Source: Henricia sp. BOLD:AAB3569 (taxonomy: Eukaryota; Echinodermata; Asteroidea; Spinulosida; Echinasteridae). From it: 64,000 bases of DNA. The notes beneath the pieces were generated by a model, which was not told the DNA's origin, did no database searches, and saw only the letters and a program-made list of their open reading frames with translations. How positions within the stretch are numbered: the first letter of the stretch is position 1; every line of letters begins with the position of its first letter. Location of the stretch: NCBI GenBank assembly GCA_037783545.1, contig JBBELK010001087.1, positions 62,001-126,000 on the forward strand, read 5' to 3'. A program made the translations under genes and the position numbers. Below, in pieces: positions 9,930 through 21,454 of the stretch.

Positions 9930-12900
9930 ATGGCCGTATCTGTGGTCTTGACTCTCGCTTTCGCCTTCTTCACAATTCAAGCAACTTTTGCGGAACAAGA
10001 CTTTTTAGCAGAGGTACGTAGCTTTGGCAAGTCGGAGAAAGAAAGGCGCAGTATACATGATCGATTGGTATCTTTAAACTCGGAGATGTTCACAGATTTA
10101 CGCCTTACTTGCACAATATAAACATGATGACCGTAGAAATCTTCCCCTAAAATGATTTTGTCTAAAGTGCTATAGTGATTGAGAAATGTGTGGGGCGGTG
10201 GAGGATTCAAGGAACGTGTTTAATTTTTTTTTTCTTCGGAAAATGGATTTCGTTCTAAGCCAACATCGTACAAAATCCATCCCCAAAATACTATCCACGG
10301 GAACATTTCCAATCTCTAATTTGGGATGTGGAAGTAAAACGATATTTGCACACTGTCTTATGTAACCGGATCTATTAGTTTAAAAAGGGGGGGGGGGAGT
10401 GGGGGTTGCGGTGGTGAGGAGGGGGAATTAGACGCCGCGATATGGTATCATTCTCCACACCATGGGGGAAAAATGGACGGCTAAAAAAAAAAGTGATTTA
10501 GTCGCACCCCTTCAAAGATTTTCTTGAACACTTCAATGCATAGTTCCGACCTGTCAATCAACCGAACCCGCCGACCAATCACAACAGAGCTAGCAGACAT
10601 CCATCCACATAGGTCAAAGTGCACTGTCTCACAACAACATGATCACGCCATATGTTCTGCCGGCCCCATACAATTTGTACAGTGTTGTCTTGGGGCAGCA
10701 GGTCGATCCTTGGATCACAGTAATTTTTACTTTTGTTGCTCCTTGCCTATTTTGTGTATTGCAGGAATGGCTAAATAAATAATAATAATAATAATAATAA
10801 TAATAATTTAAACGACGCTGAATGCCGCAATAGGGCGACATTTTGGGAAGACTCTGCCCGGAGACCACCGAAATTTCGGCAAGAGTCACTCAAAATGACA
10901 CCTTATTTTTTTACCCAAAGCTTCCAGAGATGGTCGCAGACCGAAGAGAAACAGCTCCAGTCCCGATAAAAATGGTTCTCGACCTAAAAAAAATGGTTTT
11001 TGACCTAAAAAAATGAATTTTAAACTCAAAAATATTAGGGCGACACCAAAATGTCGCCCTATTGAGCAGGTCGCCCTAATATACCCTTTTTACACACGAT
11101 TTGTCGCCCTATTCTAGCATTGATAGTAATTTGGTTTCAAGGCCGGTCGTTTCGTTGTTCAAAGGTACGAAAGCACGTATGTCATGATATGACATCCCTG
11201 TATTACTGGCCCTTTGCTCAGTGTGTTCTGAGATAACTGTCGACCCTGAAACATGAATACTTTTGAGTTTTCTCCAATGAATCTGTGCTTTCCGTTGAAA
11301 GTCCCATTGCTTTGTGCGTTGTGTGCCGCCATTTTTGACGATAGCGTGTGAGCCATAGCAACCATATCCAAGGCAAACTCGGAACTATGCATTGGCTGGC
11401 ATATCCAAATTTGCTAGTCCATTGGGTCATTCCACGTCAAATCAACCAATTTTCTGAAACGTTCCCGGCCAGGTGACCCTCTCAGATTTTGATGACATTT
11501 TATAAGAATGATCGAGTGTGGCCCAAATGAACACATACAAAAGTAAAATCATACTCGAGATATGGCCAGTTGAAATTTGGTCGAGATGGGCCATTTTGTG
11601 CGCGCGCGAGTCGCGAAAAGTGATTTGTGATATTTTCCGACTTTGAAAGCTCATAATTCAGTCTTTGTACTGGTCAGGTAGAGCGCTCAAATTTGGTATT
11701 CTAGCTTACTTCTTGGCAAAATTCTTGAATCTGCACTCCTTTATTTTTATAGGGATTTTTTTTTCATATACATTGAACACGGTTTTGGGTGAATTTATAT
11801 ATTGGAATCGATAGCTTATTTAATTCTAAGATATACTTCCCACTGACACTTCCGTCGCAAACGTTGCATTTCTGAGATAAATAAATGATAAAATTACTGC
11901 ATAAAGTAATGCACAAAAAGACGTGCGAGCGGTCTGTGCGTAAGCGCGACAACAGAGGGCGCTGCGCGCGAATGGTTATCTTGTGCACTAACTGAAGACA
12001 ATTTTTAAAGACGAAAACGTGATTTTTCTACAGAAAAGCAACATTTGCGACAAAAGTGCAAGTGGGAAGTATATCTTAAAATTACATTATGTGTTGATTC
12101 CAGAAGGTAATTTCCTCAAAATCTCCGTCAATGTATATACGAAAAAAATACCTTTTCTAGTTATGGTCACCCAAAGTAGGCACTTTATTCAGCAGAAATT
12201 TTTGTTGTTGTGATTTTTGGGGTCACCCTGTGCCCACATGAGGAGTCCAATGAATCCTATATTTCCTAGGTATTATCTATTGGTGCATGTCTATACCCAT
12301 AAGCAATTATAAGCTGTCTAATGCATTAATTAAGAAATGGCATGGGCCCAAAGTTGGCTCCAGCCAGAAAAAAGTCAAAAAGACCCCTCCCGTCTTGACC
12401 CCGGTTGATCCCGCGATCAATTTTTATTATTTTTTTAAAATTTACACCAGTTAATTTTATGGTCAAGTTAATGCTACGAGTGTAAATGTTCGACCGATGT
12501 CGTCGCCTATTCCTTTCTGAAGTGTACAGGTGCAGGTACGGACGGTTAACCATTGGTTAACGATCACCTTTTGTATCAACAGGATCAGTTGATGAAGCGT
12601 GATGAAGTTGAACTGATCAGGGACCTGCTCGAACGTCTCCGTGAAGTGGAGACCAAACGTGCGTCAAGTAAGTATGGAGCATTTTCATCAAATGTTTTAC
12701 TTTGCCAATGAAACTAGTAGTAGTAAAAGTTTCGTCGTCTTTTGGACAAATTGACCAGTCTGGCTGCTTAGACTGAAAACGTGTTTAGTAAAAAATCCAT
12801 TTAAACTCATGCCTCCTGTTCAAGTTGTCATTTGAGCAGATGGTTGTTTAATTCCCATTGTTTGAATTGGGAAGAGTATTATCAAATGAAAATTGCTTAC

Positions 12901-15411
12901 TTTTGTCCCTTCAATGTATAACAACCTACCTTTCCCGTATTAGGGCGACCGGTTATGGGTAAAAAAGGCGTATTAGGACGACCGACCGCATTAGGGCGAC
13001 CGATAGCCGGTCGTCCTAACGCCAAGTGCTTCAAAAACCATTTTTATTAGGTTTCTCACCATTTTTATTAGGTTTGTAACCATTTTCGTCTAGGTTGAAA
13101 AACATTTTTATGAGAACTTTAAGTCGAAAAAATGGGTGTCAACGGCAGAGTTTCTTGCCGACAAATTTGCCGTTTTAGTGGTTCCCCAGAGCACTCTTCC
13201 CAAAACGGTCGTCCTAATACGGGAAAAGTAGTTATTTAACATGCAATATGTATTGCATGTATAGCCTAGTGATGAAACCTATTCGTCACTTCATCAAAAC
13301 ACAAACTTGTGTGGAAGGCATAACCTAACCACAGTGTGCGTCAATTAGTCAAAATGTTGGCGCACCTGCGCGTAAACTCTGCTTATTCCACATCAAAGCC
13401 AGACTTGTCACTTTCGTCTAAACGCCGATATATAGCCTACTGTATCACTTGCATTGTTCCAAACTTTTACTTCAAGAGTCGACTAGAAGAAAGAAAAAAA
13501 ACCAAGTGTTGGTATAGCAATTTGGTAACGAACACCGTTAATGGTTTTGGTTTTTAAAGTTGTCTGCAGACCACTTTTTATCATTCATTTATACACAAAA
13601 ACCATGCATGCTTTTACTGTATCTGTGGCTGAAAATTCTACAAGGCAGTGAAGGCACTTTGTTAACGTGATTCTTTAGTTATGTATAACTGTTTTTTTTA
13701 TAGAAAGTTTTCCAATCATGTTAGCTGTCTTTCGAACACGATGGTCGTTTTCCCGTCTAAAATGATTTTTGTGGGGGAAAATTGCCAACCAAAAGTGTTT
13801 ACCATTCATTTAACGCAAACAAAGAATGCTTGGATTTTTAAAGTTCTCTGAAATGTTACTATATGGCTTGCATTTCTACATGGCATTTTATCAACATCAG
13901 TCATGTAATGCTGTTCTTGTTTTGAAATCTAATCAATCGTGTATTCTCCCTTAAATCAAGAAGCACTGCTTTTGTGACTCAAACAGTTGCTATTATGTCA
14001 TTCCCTCCGCTACAAAAAAAATGAAACAAATCCGTCAATAGGTCGGGAGAATGTTAAAGTCGTAGTCCTTGGAAACGGGAATCTACAAAGTACATGTACC
14101 TAATTTTTTGTTAACTTACCGAAACCAGACACGTTACCAAACATTGGATATTTTGGATCAGTTTCTACACTTGTCTGAATGAAATAGTGTAACAAAACAC
14201 ATGTTTATACAGAAATGTTCGTGATTAAAAGGTGGAAAAGCGAGTGGACGCATTGCAGCTGTGTGGCCGCAGAAACTTGACTAATGTTAATTACACATGT
14301 ATTTTACTCGCAATGTTTTTTTAAATTTTATTTAACCTCGCAAATTAAGTCACAGACCCTCTTTGTCGTATAATGCGTGCATTAAAATTAACATCGATAT
14401 TAAATATTTAGAGGATACCTCCATTTCTTGGGACATACTCGTGGTATACTTTTACTTTTGTTTTAGTCGTCCCATGCACACTAATGTTGTGAGCATAAAA
14501 AGTAATCCACTTTGTCAGTTACTGTTAATGGAAACGACTCTTATTACAAGTTTAGAGTGAAAAAGGCGCAATCGACGTTGCTTCTCGGGTCTATTACAGG
14601 CCAAATTTGGTACATTGTTCTCGGTAATATTTTAAGTTAAAACTTGTCTTCAAAATCGACCTTTTGTTGCAGTTTGTGGAACACTCGTGATGAAAAGCGG
14701 ACCATCTGCCTTCTACCAAATTGGGGAAGCATGTGAGTCATTTAATTAATGTGTAATTGGCAACGTATTTTGCATGACTTTCCCCGTTTTACTAAAAAAC
14801 ATACCGTGCACAGACACCCAGGATTTCCCTTGTTATGGCATATATAAACCATGTATAAAATGTTGCATGGGGAATGAATCGCGAAGTTAATCAAGGCTTC
14901 ATACCTTGATCAAGGCTTCAACCTCCATGCAATACGTCTATAACAAACTCAATTTGCTTAATATCGTCGGCATGGCTCTTTTGCGAGTGTTTTCTCTTAA
15001 ACCCGGTTTATTTTCTTCCAGTTGGAGAGGTCCGCTTCCAAATGGACAAACTTGTGATTCAATTCGATGATGAAAACGGGAAACGTCTGGTGGACTACAA
15101 GGAAACGAGTAAGTTGCAACTTTGATAGCAGTTCGTAACTTCGTTATTCCAAAACATTACCTTCTGGAGAGATAATGACAACACGAAGCTAGGATACCAT
15201 AGACGGAAGCATGTACCCAGCCCCCTAAAAAAAATACATGGAGCTTACGGATGTTTATTTTTAAATCTTGATTTCAGTCACAGCAACGGAGCTAGCTGCG
15301 CAAATGCCGTTTGTTTCCAAGGCGTTTCAAATGAACGGCAAGACATACAAACTCAAAGTGAACAGAGTCCACCCGGATGAGGAAACTTCCTTCTGCATTG
15401 AAGAGCAGTAA
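9930..15411 (+). CDS. unrecognised 149-residue secreted protein, five exons
   Basis: Exons are 9930-10013, 12583-12667, 14673-14732, 15022-15108 and 15278-15411. All introns are GT-AG; intron 1 is phase 0 and introns 2-4 are phase 1. Every join stays in frame to TAA at 15409. Residues 1-21 (MAVSVVLTLAFAFFTIQATF then A) form a typical signal peptide. Residues 29-56 form a charged amphipathic helix or coiled coil with KR pairs at 33-34 and 53-54. Residues 57-149 look like a compact strand-rich domain with only two cysteines, Cys58 and Cys145, possibly one disulfide. No family is recognised and no N-glycosylation sequon is seen. The protein could be a small extracellular factor, or a precursor cut at the KR sites (inference). 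Introns 1 and 2 hold transposable elements. The gene structure is strongly supported; the function is unknown. Confidence 0.85.
10215..10385 (+). repeat. fragment related to the 60-62 kb foldback arm (intron 1)
   Basis: The order GAAAATGGATTT, AAAATACTATC, AATCTC...TTTGGGATGTGGAAG and ATTAGTTT...AAA matches 60135-60302 with clear divergence. It is a solitary relative of that large foldback, inside intron 1 of the secreted-protein gene. A run of 11 G follows at about 10387. Confidence 0.6.
10773..10808 (+). repeat. (TAA)n microsatellite tail
   Basis: About 10 TAA units follow TGCAGGAATGGCTAAATAAA, a pattern typical of the 3' tail of a LINE/SINE retroposon. The retroposon body upstream is short and not otherwise identified. 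Confidence 0.8.
10829..11113. mobile_element. TIR element with AATAGGGCGACA ends
   Basis: AATAGGGCGACA at the left and TGTCGCCCTATT near the right are inverted. Further GTCGCCCTA motifs lie at about 11060-11095. It resembles the intron 2 element at 12931-13226 in its ends (TAGGGCGACC) and in its AAAAATGGTTTT-type interior, so both probably belong to one family. Confidence 0.65.
11423..11660 (+). repeat. probable transposon end (GGGTCATTCCACGTCAAATC)
   Basis: GGGTCATTCCACGTCAAATC begins a non-coding stretch. A degenerate inverse, ATGGAATGACCC, occurs at about 53596-53608. This looks like the terminus of a dispersed DNA-element family; the full element is not defined here. Confidence 0.35.
11764..12155. 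mobile_element. inverted-repeat element in intron 1
   Basis: The left arm (CATATACATTGAACACGG ... TAAGATATACTTCCCACT ... TCGCAAACGTTGC) pairs with the right arm (GCAACATTTGCGACA ... AGTGGGAAGTATATCTTA ... CCGTCAATGTATATACG). The arms are about 110 bases and moderately diverged. The loop holds no convincing ORF. Confidence 0.65.
12931..13226. mobile_element. 296-base TIR element in intron 2
   Basis: The left end TTTCCCGTATTAGGGCGACC and the right end GGTCGTCCTAATACGGGAAA are inverted with one mismatch. The interior has repeated ATTTTTATTAGG motifs. It is wholly intronic in the secreted-protein gene and is related in its ends to the 10829-11113 element. Confidence 0.85.
13230..14672 (+). other. 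remainder of intron 2, no further feature
   Basis: AT-rich intronic sequence with only short ORFs. No repeat copy, exon-like segment or RNA gene was recognised. Confidence 0.5.
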
Positions 15412-15440
15412 ACCTAACGACTAGACCTGCCATTCACCCG

Positions 15441-15446
15441 AATAAA
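15441..15446 (+). terminator. AATAAA polyadenylation signal of the secreted-protein gene
   Basis: AATAAA lies 30 bases after the TAA stop and is followed by TGTTTT and a T-rich stretch. A 3' untranslated region of only about 50 bases is predicted. Confidence 0.8.
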
Positions 15447-15479
15447 CGACTGTTTTCAGTTACTCCATGGGTTTTTGTA

Positions 15480-16140
15480 TATTTATTTGCAGTGTGCGTT
15501 TTGTATAATTTTACAACCGCGCAAAGCCTGAACCAAATTACTGTGCAGTTTACAACACAGCAAAGCGCACTTCTCTTTTAGACACCTCACAATGTACTTA
15601 ATTAAATGTAGGTATAGTTAATTAAATCTAGGTAGGCCTATACTAATGTCCAATAAGAAAAAAGCAACTTTCATTTCGAAATTAAAATCTCCCCCTCCCC
15701 GTGAAAGAGTGCCCTCCAGTAGTGTCCACCATACCTCAAAACTAATGGTCTCATGGTCACAATAATTTAATAGACTTGTACATATTTGAGTACAACGTGA
15801 AAGTATAAAACACGTATGGCCTCTTGGTATCCAAAATATTTTTAAACTTTTAAGGAATGGCATTGGGACCTTCGAGGTTTATAAATGTGTCAAATATATC
15901 GCCATATTCCAGGAAATAGTACAATCCATCACCTGTATTTCAGAGGGATAATTAAACCTCTAGACATTTCAATATGATTGCACAGCAAGCGTTGCTCGTC
16001 TCGTTTATTTTTTAAACTCCTGCCTGATCGGGGTGGCGAGCAGTTCAACATTCCAAATGACATTTTTTACAACAAAGACAATTGTTGTTAGGTTCTCATA
16101 GTTTTAAAGACATGAATTAAGATATGCAGCGCGATATGTG
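15480..16140. other. intergenic, no feature recognised
   Basis: AT-rich sequence downstream of the secreted-protein gene. The 81-residue minus-strand ORF at 15618-15863 shows no domain or conserved feature and is treated as chance. Confidence 0.45.
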
Positions 16141-16149
16141 GCAAACGGA

Positions 16150-16270
16150 CCCCCCCCCCCCCCCACACCCCTATATACCATTGTTCCCCTATTGTGTCTC
16201 AAACATCCAAGGAATTCCTTTCAGTTTTTAGGGGGGATTGGTGCGTTAACAAAAGGGACCAACAGTGCTG
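16150..16270 (+). repeat. C-run plus dispersed repeat, copy 2 of 3
   Basis: Fifteen consecutive C (16150-16164) precede the CAAACATCCAAGGAATT / GCGTTAACAAAAGGGA block that is also found at 9.3 kb and 42.8 kb. Confidence 0.7.
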
Positions 16271-17345
16271 GGTATATGAATTAACCTTGAAAGGCAATTA
16301 GTATTTTGCGGAACTTTGCAGAATCTTGCCAAAATAGCAAACAAAAAGATTGTTAGCAACGAAATACGCGGTAAAACAAGAAAACATCAATGTGTCAATA
16401 ATACGAAGCTTACAATATGGCAAGGCAAAATCAAGAATCGGGCGCTTCATATTTTGGCATGCAGGGGGCTTTTCAAGGCTGCATAACTCTTGTGTCCCGG
16501 ATGGAAACTACAGCTTTTCACCCATGACGCGGGAGGCGATAATTCTTTCCGTACGATTATACCAATCAAAAGCAATGTTCGCTTAACCGCGTTACGGAAA
16601 AAAATATCGCATGCAGGAGACAGTTCCGCAGCCTTGAATAGCCCCCGGCATTTCGCAAACATTTTTATGAGGCCCCGCAGAGGCAGTGGGACCCATTGCT
16701 TTATGTATTCTGAGAGTTCTGCAGTTGCCCACAAAGTTTCCGCAAATTACCCCTTTGAAACGTCATGCAATTGTCCGTATTTTCAAGATTTGTTCGTATG
16801 GGAAGTGACGAAGTAAACATTTGTATGTCGTTTCCACGGAATAAACCGTGGGAACTCGCTTCAACCCATGACTTCGCAGGGGCAGGACGACTCTCCACTC
16901 TCTAAATGTAAAAGAATGAAAAAGTCGCTCTCCAAAAGAGTGAATCCCTTATAAAAGCACCCCAAAAGAGTGGAAATCGCCAAGAAAAAAAAAAAAAGGG
17001 CCACAACTTGAAAAGGAGTGGTATTTCTTTTTTTAATGGACTCCGCTATTTAAAGTGGTTTCAATTCTTTTGGAGTAAATTTGTTTTTTAATTATACGGG
17101 ATTTACTCTTTTAAAGAGGGAACGTTTTCATTATTTTGTCCTTAGAGCACGAAGGAGGGTTGTACGAGTCTATCGTAAGTCCCTGGATCTGGATTCGAGT
17201 CACAAGTTATTCAAATCCAACAAAGGCATTTTTTTGTGCGTATTCATCCTTTGCTTCTTGTTACTAGACTTAATTAAGACGGACTTGTGCGGGACTTTGT
17301 CACTGACTTGTGATTTTTTTCTGATGGACTCGACCACAACCCTGC
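16270..17345. other. no supported gene; weak inverted repeat
   Basis: ATGCAGGGGGCTTTTCAAGG (about 16458) pairs imperfectly with CCTTGAATAGCCCCC (about 16635), so a small foldback remnant is possible. Opposed ORFs of about 100 residues at 16447-16816 lie on this structure and have no recognisable domain. A GACTCGACCACAACCCTG motif at 17327 recurs at about 44785. Confidence 0.35.
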
Positions 17346-17549
17346 CACACTGCAAAAAATGCGGTGTTAATATCTACACCACTGGTGTAAAATTTGATTC
17401 TTCGTTGGTATCCATTTTGGGCAATCAATATTCGTTTACACCACGAGGAGTGTTAAACTTTAACACCTGCAGTTGATTTATTCTTACAGAATTAAAAGCC
17501 GACACCAATTTCAGTGTAAAATAGGGGAACCACTTTAAAATAAAACATG

Positions 17550-18498
17550 CACTGCAAAACCTCGGTGTTAAATTTAACACCCTTTGTGTTAATTGTGATT
17601 CTTTCCCGGTATGTATATAAGAGAACGCCCATGGTGTAAATTAACACCAGCATTTGGTGTTAAAATATGTTAACACTAATCTGTTCGTGGTGCATGGAAC
17701 AGTAATGAAATTTGCAAAATACCATTGTTCTCATGTTTATTCATTATTTCTTCACATGCGATTGGTTGGTTGGCACTTGCGGCAGATTAAAATGCCTTTG
17801 TGCCTAATTGAATTCAGACTATATTATAGCTGAGAAGCGAGTCATCAATAGCAAAAAAACGGGCGAAATGCATATAAGGGCTGCTTTCGAGCGCGGCACC
17901 AGGTGCTCCATGGTGCTCCATGGTGCTCGCCGAAAGCGTGTGTAAGCATGTGTGTGACGTAACGTTTCCACCACATGGGAGCACCAGGGACGAGCGCTCG
18001 AAAGCAGCCAAGGTATGGTAGAGCTGACCGGGATGGTGCACTGCGCGCGCAGACAAAAAGCTAGTAATGATGAAAGGATCGAATCCATAAGCACAATAAG
18101 TTGGGCAAAACCATTAGGAAGGGGGGTAGGAGGGTTGTACGCATTCATGCTTGTTCCCTGTTCCCAAACCGCAGTATGGGGTTACGGCTGTCCCGCCGCA
18201 AGAGGGAGTAATGATGATATCATAGGGAAAAAAGTGCAGATAGTTTAGTCATAAGTACAACGTGGTGATGATTACGGTTTGTACGCTCAAACGCGGAAAA
18301 ATGATCAGAAACACCTGCTATGTAGCCAATCAAATAGCTGGATTTCCGCGCATGCTCTCTTAGCATTATTTTTTAACACCAAAACAAATTACACAAAGGT
18401 ATTAAATAATTAAGATTTGAATTAAATAAGATTTGAACACGTCAAGTTTTACACCAGGTTGGTGTCAGAAATTTTTAAAAACACCAGTTTTTGCAGTG
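17550..18498. mobile_element. inner TIR element of the same family
   Basis: The ends CACTGCAAAA and TTTTTGCAGTG are inverted, followed inward by GGTGTTAAATTTAACACC on the left and AAAACACC on the right. It carries the 131-base hairpin element at 17879-18009, giving three nested levels. Confidence 0.7.
17879..18009. mobile_element. 131-base hairpin MITE
   Basis: GGCTGCTTTCGAGCGC at the left pairs with GCGCTCGAAAGCAGCC at the right. The arms also include GCACCAGGTGCTCC / GGGAGCACCAGG. Its small size, high complementarity and position inside another TIR element identify it as a MITE. Short ORFs crossing it are spurious. Confidence 0.8.
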
Positions 18499-18734
18499 AA
18501 CACGTGACCGACATCCTGTAATTTTTTCGAGATCAACCAATGGGATTAGAATACTAAGCGTTATGCATTGTGATCATGCGCAGTCTATCAAGTTTAACAC
18601 CATGCAAAATCTACACCACTTTTTCTGCTGTTAATCTATTACACCGGTGTTCGTTTGACACAAACGTAACACCCAAAGAATTACAAAAACCTTGGTGTTA
18701 GAAATTTAACACCGCATTTTTTTGCATTGCACGG

Positions 18735-19220
18735 AGCTCCTAATCCATAACAATTTTAATGAACATCCAAAAAAATGATTTGCATAAATTTACGTATCTT
18801 TGACCTTTCATACAGCGTACTGGCATTGCTTAGCAGAAGGTGGTAGCTCGGTGTCTGTATATGCAGACACGACCAGGCCTAAAGCTCTTCAAGTTGAACA
18901 AACGATCTCTTATCGTCTGCAGACTCCATAATTACATAGCTCTTCTTCTATCACCTCCTTTGGATTCACTAGTTGATATCTGACCGAGTCCTTGGTGGCC
19001 GGTGCATGCTGTGGGCGATTGTTCGACTCGCTTTATTTTGATAGAGTCGACGAGTTTCTTTCCTATTATCCGGCCAAGCTCTTCGTTGGATCGAGCATTT
19101 TTTCCGAGTATTGATGACCGAAAGTCCACGTATACTCGTGAGGATAAACTCCCTCCTTTAAAAGTAAATCCAATTTTGTTTGTCGGGAGTTGATTTGATC
19201 CTTTGGAAATACTTTAATAA
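18735..19220. other. no gene recognised
   Basis: Short ORFs on both strands at 18932-19193 overlap each other and lack domains. No repeat copy was found elsewhere in the window. Confidence 0.4.
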
Positions 19221-19236
19221 ATTTACCCAACTGGTC

Positions 19237-19498
19237 GTTGTTGTTGTTGTATATTTTATGGCATCTTTGGCAACTATACGGTTTTAGCTTTAACTACACT
19301 ATATTATCAACTTGAGATGACGAAGAAGGAGTTGCAGTTTTAGAAGTGGGAGGAAAACCCCCAGAGAAATGCCCCAGGGGAAAACCCACGCGGTCAAGTA
19401 GGGACTGCAAACCCAATCCACATACACGCCCCGGATTCGAACCCGGGACGTCAGAGGTGAAAGTCGAGGAAAGAACCCGTACGCCAACCCGACCGCCC
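19237..19498 (-). mobile_element. SINE family A, second copy with target duplication
   Basis: Nearly identical to 3728-4015 except for an internal deletion of about 26 bases (the AAGGCCC...CAACT segment). The A and B boxes are intact on the minus strand, with a TTG-repeat tail at 19237. It is flanked by ACCCAACTGGTC (19225-19236) and ACCCAACTAGTC (19499-19510), a 12-base target duplication with one mismatch. Confidence 0.9.
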
Positions 19499-19510
19499 AC
19501 CCAACTAGTC

Positions 19511-20425
19511 CGAGAGCCCAGACTGATGTGTTGTTCATCGCCAGTACATGCATGTACAAAAGGTCTGAGGCGTGGAATCAATAGTATGGAATTCCAAAAC
19601 GGACAGGCAAACGTCGTAGTAGCGTTCTTTCGTTTCAAACGGCTTGTCGTACGTGTTGGGCGGTGCGTAATTTTCTTGTCCAATCAGAATCCCATACACA
19701 CAGTACTGCTAACCCACTGTGGCCTCATCCAATCACAAAAGCGTCCACGACCGTCTGTTTTACATGTTTTAATAAATGACGAGCCAATGCACAATGCTTA
19801 GTGTTAAAGCCGCAGACTCAGCACCGCCCCCGCTGTCCGCGTCCGCTGTAATTTGTCAATTTCTGGGAATTCCTGAAATGCTCCTGATACAATAGAAGGG
19901 CCCGTGCCGTGTTCACTGATTTCTAAACAAAGTTGAAGCAGGTGCCAAAATCCTTTTGATATAACGGCCAAATGAAAAGGACAGTGATTGGGCGGCGCAC
20001 CCGGTGCACTGGATTCGTTTGTCTTCGTATATTACCGAATGACGTTTATTTACTTTTCTCAAGTTGCTGTATGAACGGACATGAACACAACAAAATATGT
20101 CGTAATTTTGTGTTCATATGTCTCTTCTACGCTTCGGTACGAATTCATTAAAACTGTGGATATAACTCACAAATTCCCGCACATTTCAAAACTTTTAAAA
20201 TCAAATTCATCAACCTGTATATAACTTCAATTTCGTCCCAAGACGATTGAGACGCGCAAATGCTTCAATTGAATTGGTCTTTGTTCTTTCCAAATGATCA
20301 GTGGTCAACCAATTTCAATATTTGTCCATTCAATGTCGTGAGATTTTAATCAAACTAGTCTCACCTAAAAATCATCTAAATCGTGTAAAGATTGAATTCG
20401 TCTTTGTTCAACCGACTTAAGATAA
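19511..20425. other. no gene recognised
   Basis: A CCAAT-like GGCCTCATCCAATCACAAAA and a GC-rich patch occur around 19720-19840, but no transcript structure can be supported. The 151-residue ORF overlapping the SINE is mostly SINE sequence. Confidence 0.35.
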
Positions 20426-20426
20426 T

Positions 20427-20495
20427 TTGTCGATCAAATATGTCAATCAAATTTGTCGATCAAATTTGTCGATCAAATTTGTTGATCAAATTCGT
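20427..20495 (+). repeat. short tandem repeat of TTTGTCGATCAAA
   Basis: About five degenerate 13-14-base units (variants of TTTGTCGATCAAA) lie head to tail. Each unit contains the small palindrome TCGATCAAA/TTTGATCGA-like core. Confidence 0.8.
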
Positions 20496-21454
20496 CTGCA
20501 TAAACGTGTCAGTGACAAATGAAATACATGTGAAATTGATTTCCAATTTTTGCCGACGGCCATGTTAGTTTAGAGCCAATTGCCATGGCAACACGTCACA
20601 TTTCGGCTGTCTATAGCAGCCACGTGCGTTCACGTCACGGCTCTATTATTGTTCTCTCCCGATCTGGAAGACAAGCAATAGACTTCCGAAGTAAACACGT
20701 CACCTTTTGTTGGTTGCCAAGGCAATTGGCTCTAAACTAAAAATCACTGAACTTGTGCTTCTGCAATGGCACTTTTGCCGACGGCCATGATAGTTTAGAG
20801 CCAATTGCCATGGCAACACGTCACACTTCGGCTGTCTATGGCGTACAGGCACCCTATAGACAACCGAAGTGTGACGTAGGTTGCCATGGCAATTGGCTCT
20901 AAACTAACATGGCCGTCGAAAAAAAGTACCATTGCAAAAGCACAGGAACACAGTTCAGTGATTTTTGTTTTGTTTAAAGATGAGGTACCGGTACTTACTT
21001 CGGCAGTCTATTGCAATAGACTGCATGCCGAAGTAATACGTCATCGTTTGTTGGTTGCCTAAGCAATTGGCTGTACACTAAAAATCACTAAACCGTGTCC
21101 CTCTTACTTTTCTCCGACGGCCATGATGTTTAAAGCTAATTACCATGGCAACCCACGAGAAAAACAGTGGATGTGATTGAAACAAACTTCGGTCAATTGG
21201 AATATGAACGACCAGAAGGACCCACATTTATCAACGAAACAACGGTTGGGGCAATAGTACGCCGAAAAGTGTCGCATTGCCATGGTAATTGGCTCCAAAC
21301 ACCATGGCTGCCGGATAAAACAGTATGTATTTCAAAAGCGCAGGGAAACACTTTAGTGATTTTTTTTTTTAGAGTGGAACCACTGCCTAGGAAACTAAAA
21401 ATAGGGTGACGTTTTCACTTCGACCGTTTATTGTGAACAGGTGAATGGACCCGC

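Larger units (their letters stand above)
10535..11393. mobile_element. TIR element in intron 1, interrupted; second copy at 62.3 kb
   Basis: The ends AATGCATAGTTCCGA and TCGGAACTATGCATT are perfect inverted repeats. The flanking thirds match the reverse complement of the uninterrupted 440-base copy at 62273-62712. The middle (about 10690-11125) is absent from that copy, so it was inserted later. It includes a retroposon-like tail with (TAA)n and the TIR element at 10829-11113. Confidence 0.85.
17348..18730. mobile_element. outer TIR element (CACTGCAAAAAATGCGG)
   Basis: CACTGCAAAAAATGCGGTGT at the left pairs with ACACCGCATTTTTTTGCATT at the right. Both ends continue with ACACC/GGTGT-rich sequence. 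The interior contains a younger member of the same family (17550-18498). No transposase is seen. Confidence 0.7.

Noticed and set aside
16447..16816. Opposed ORFs of 95 and 108 residues
   Set aside because: Overlap on opposite strands over a weak inverted repeat; no domain or splice support.
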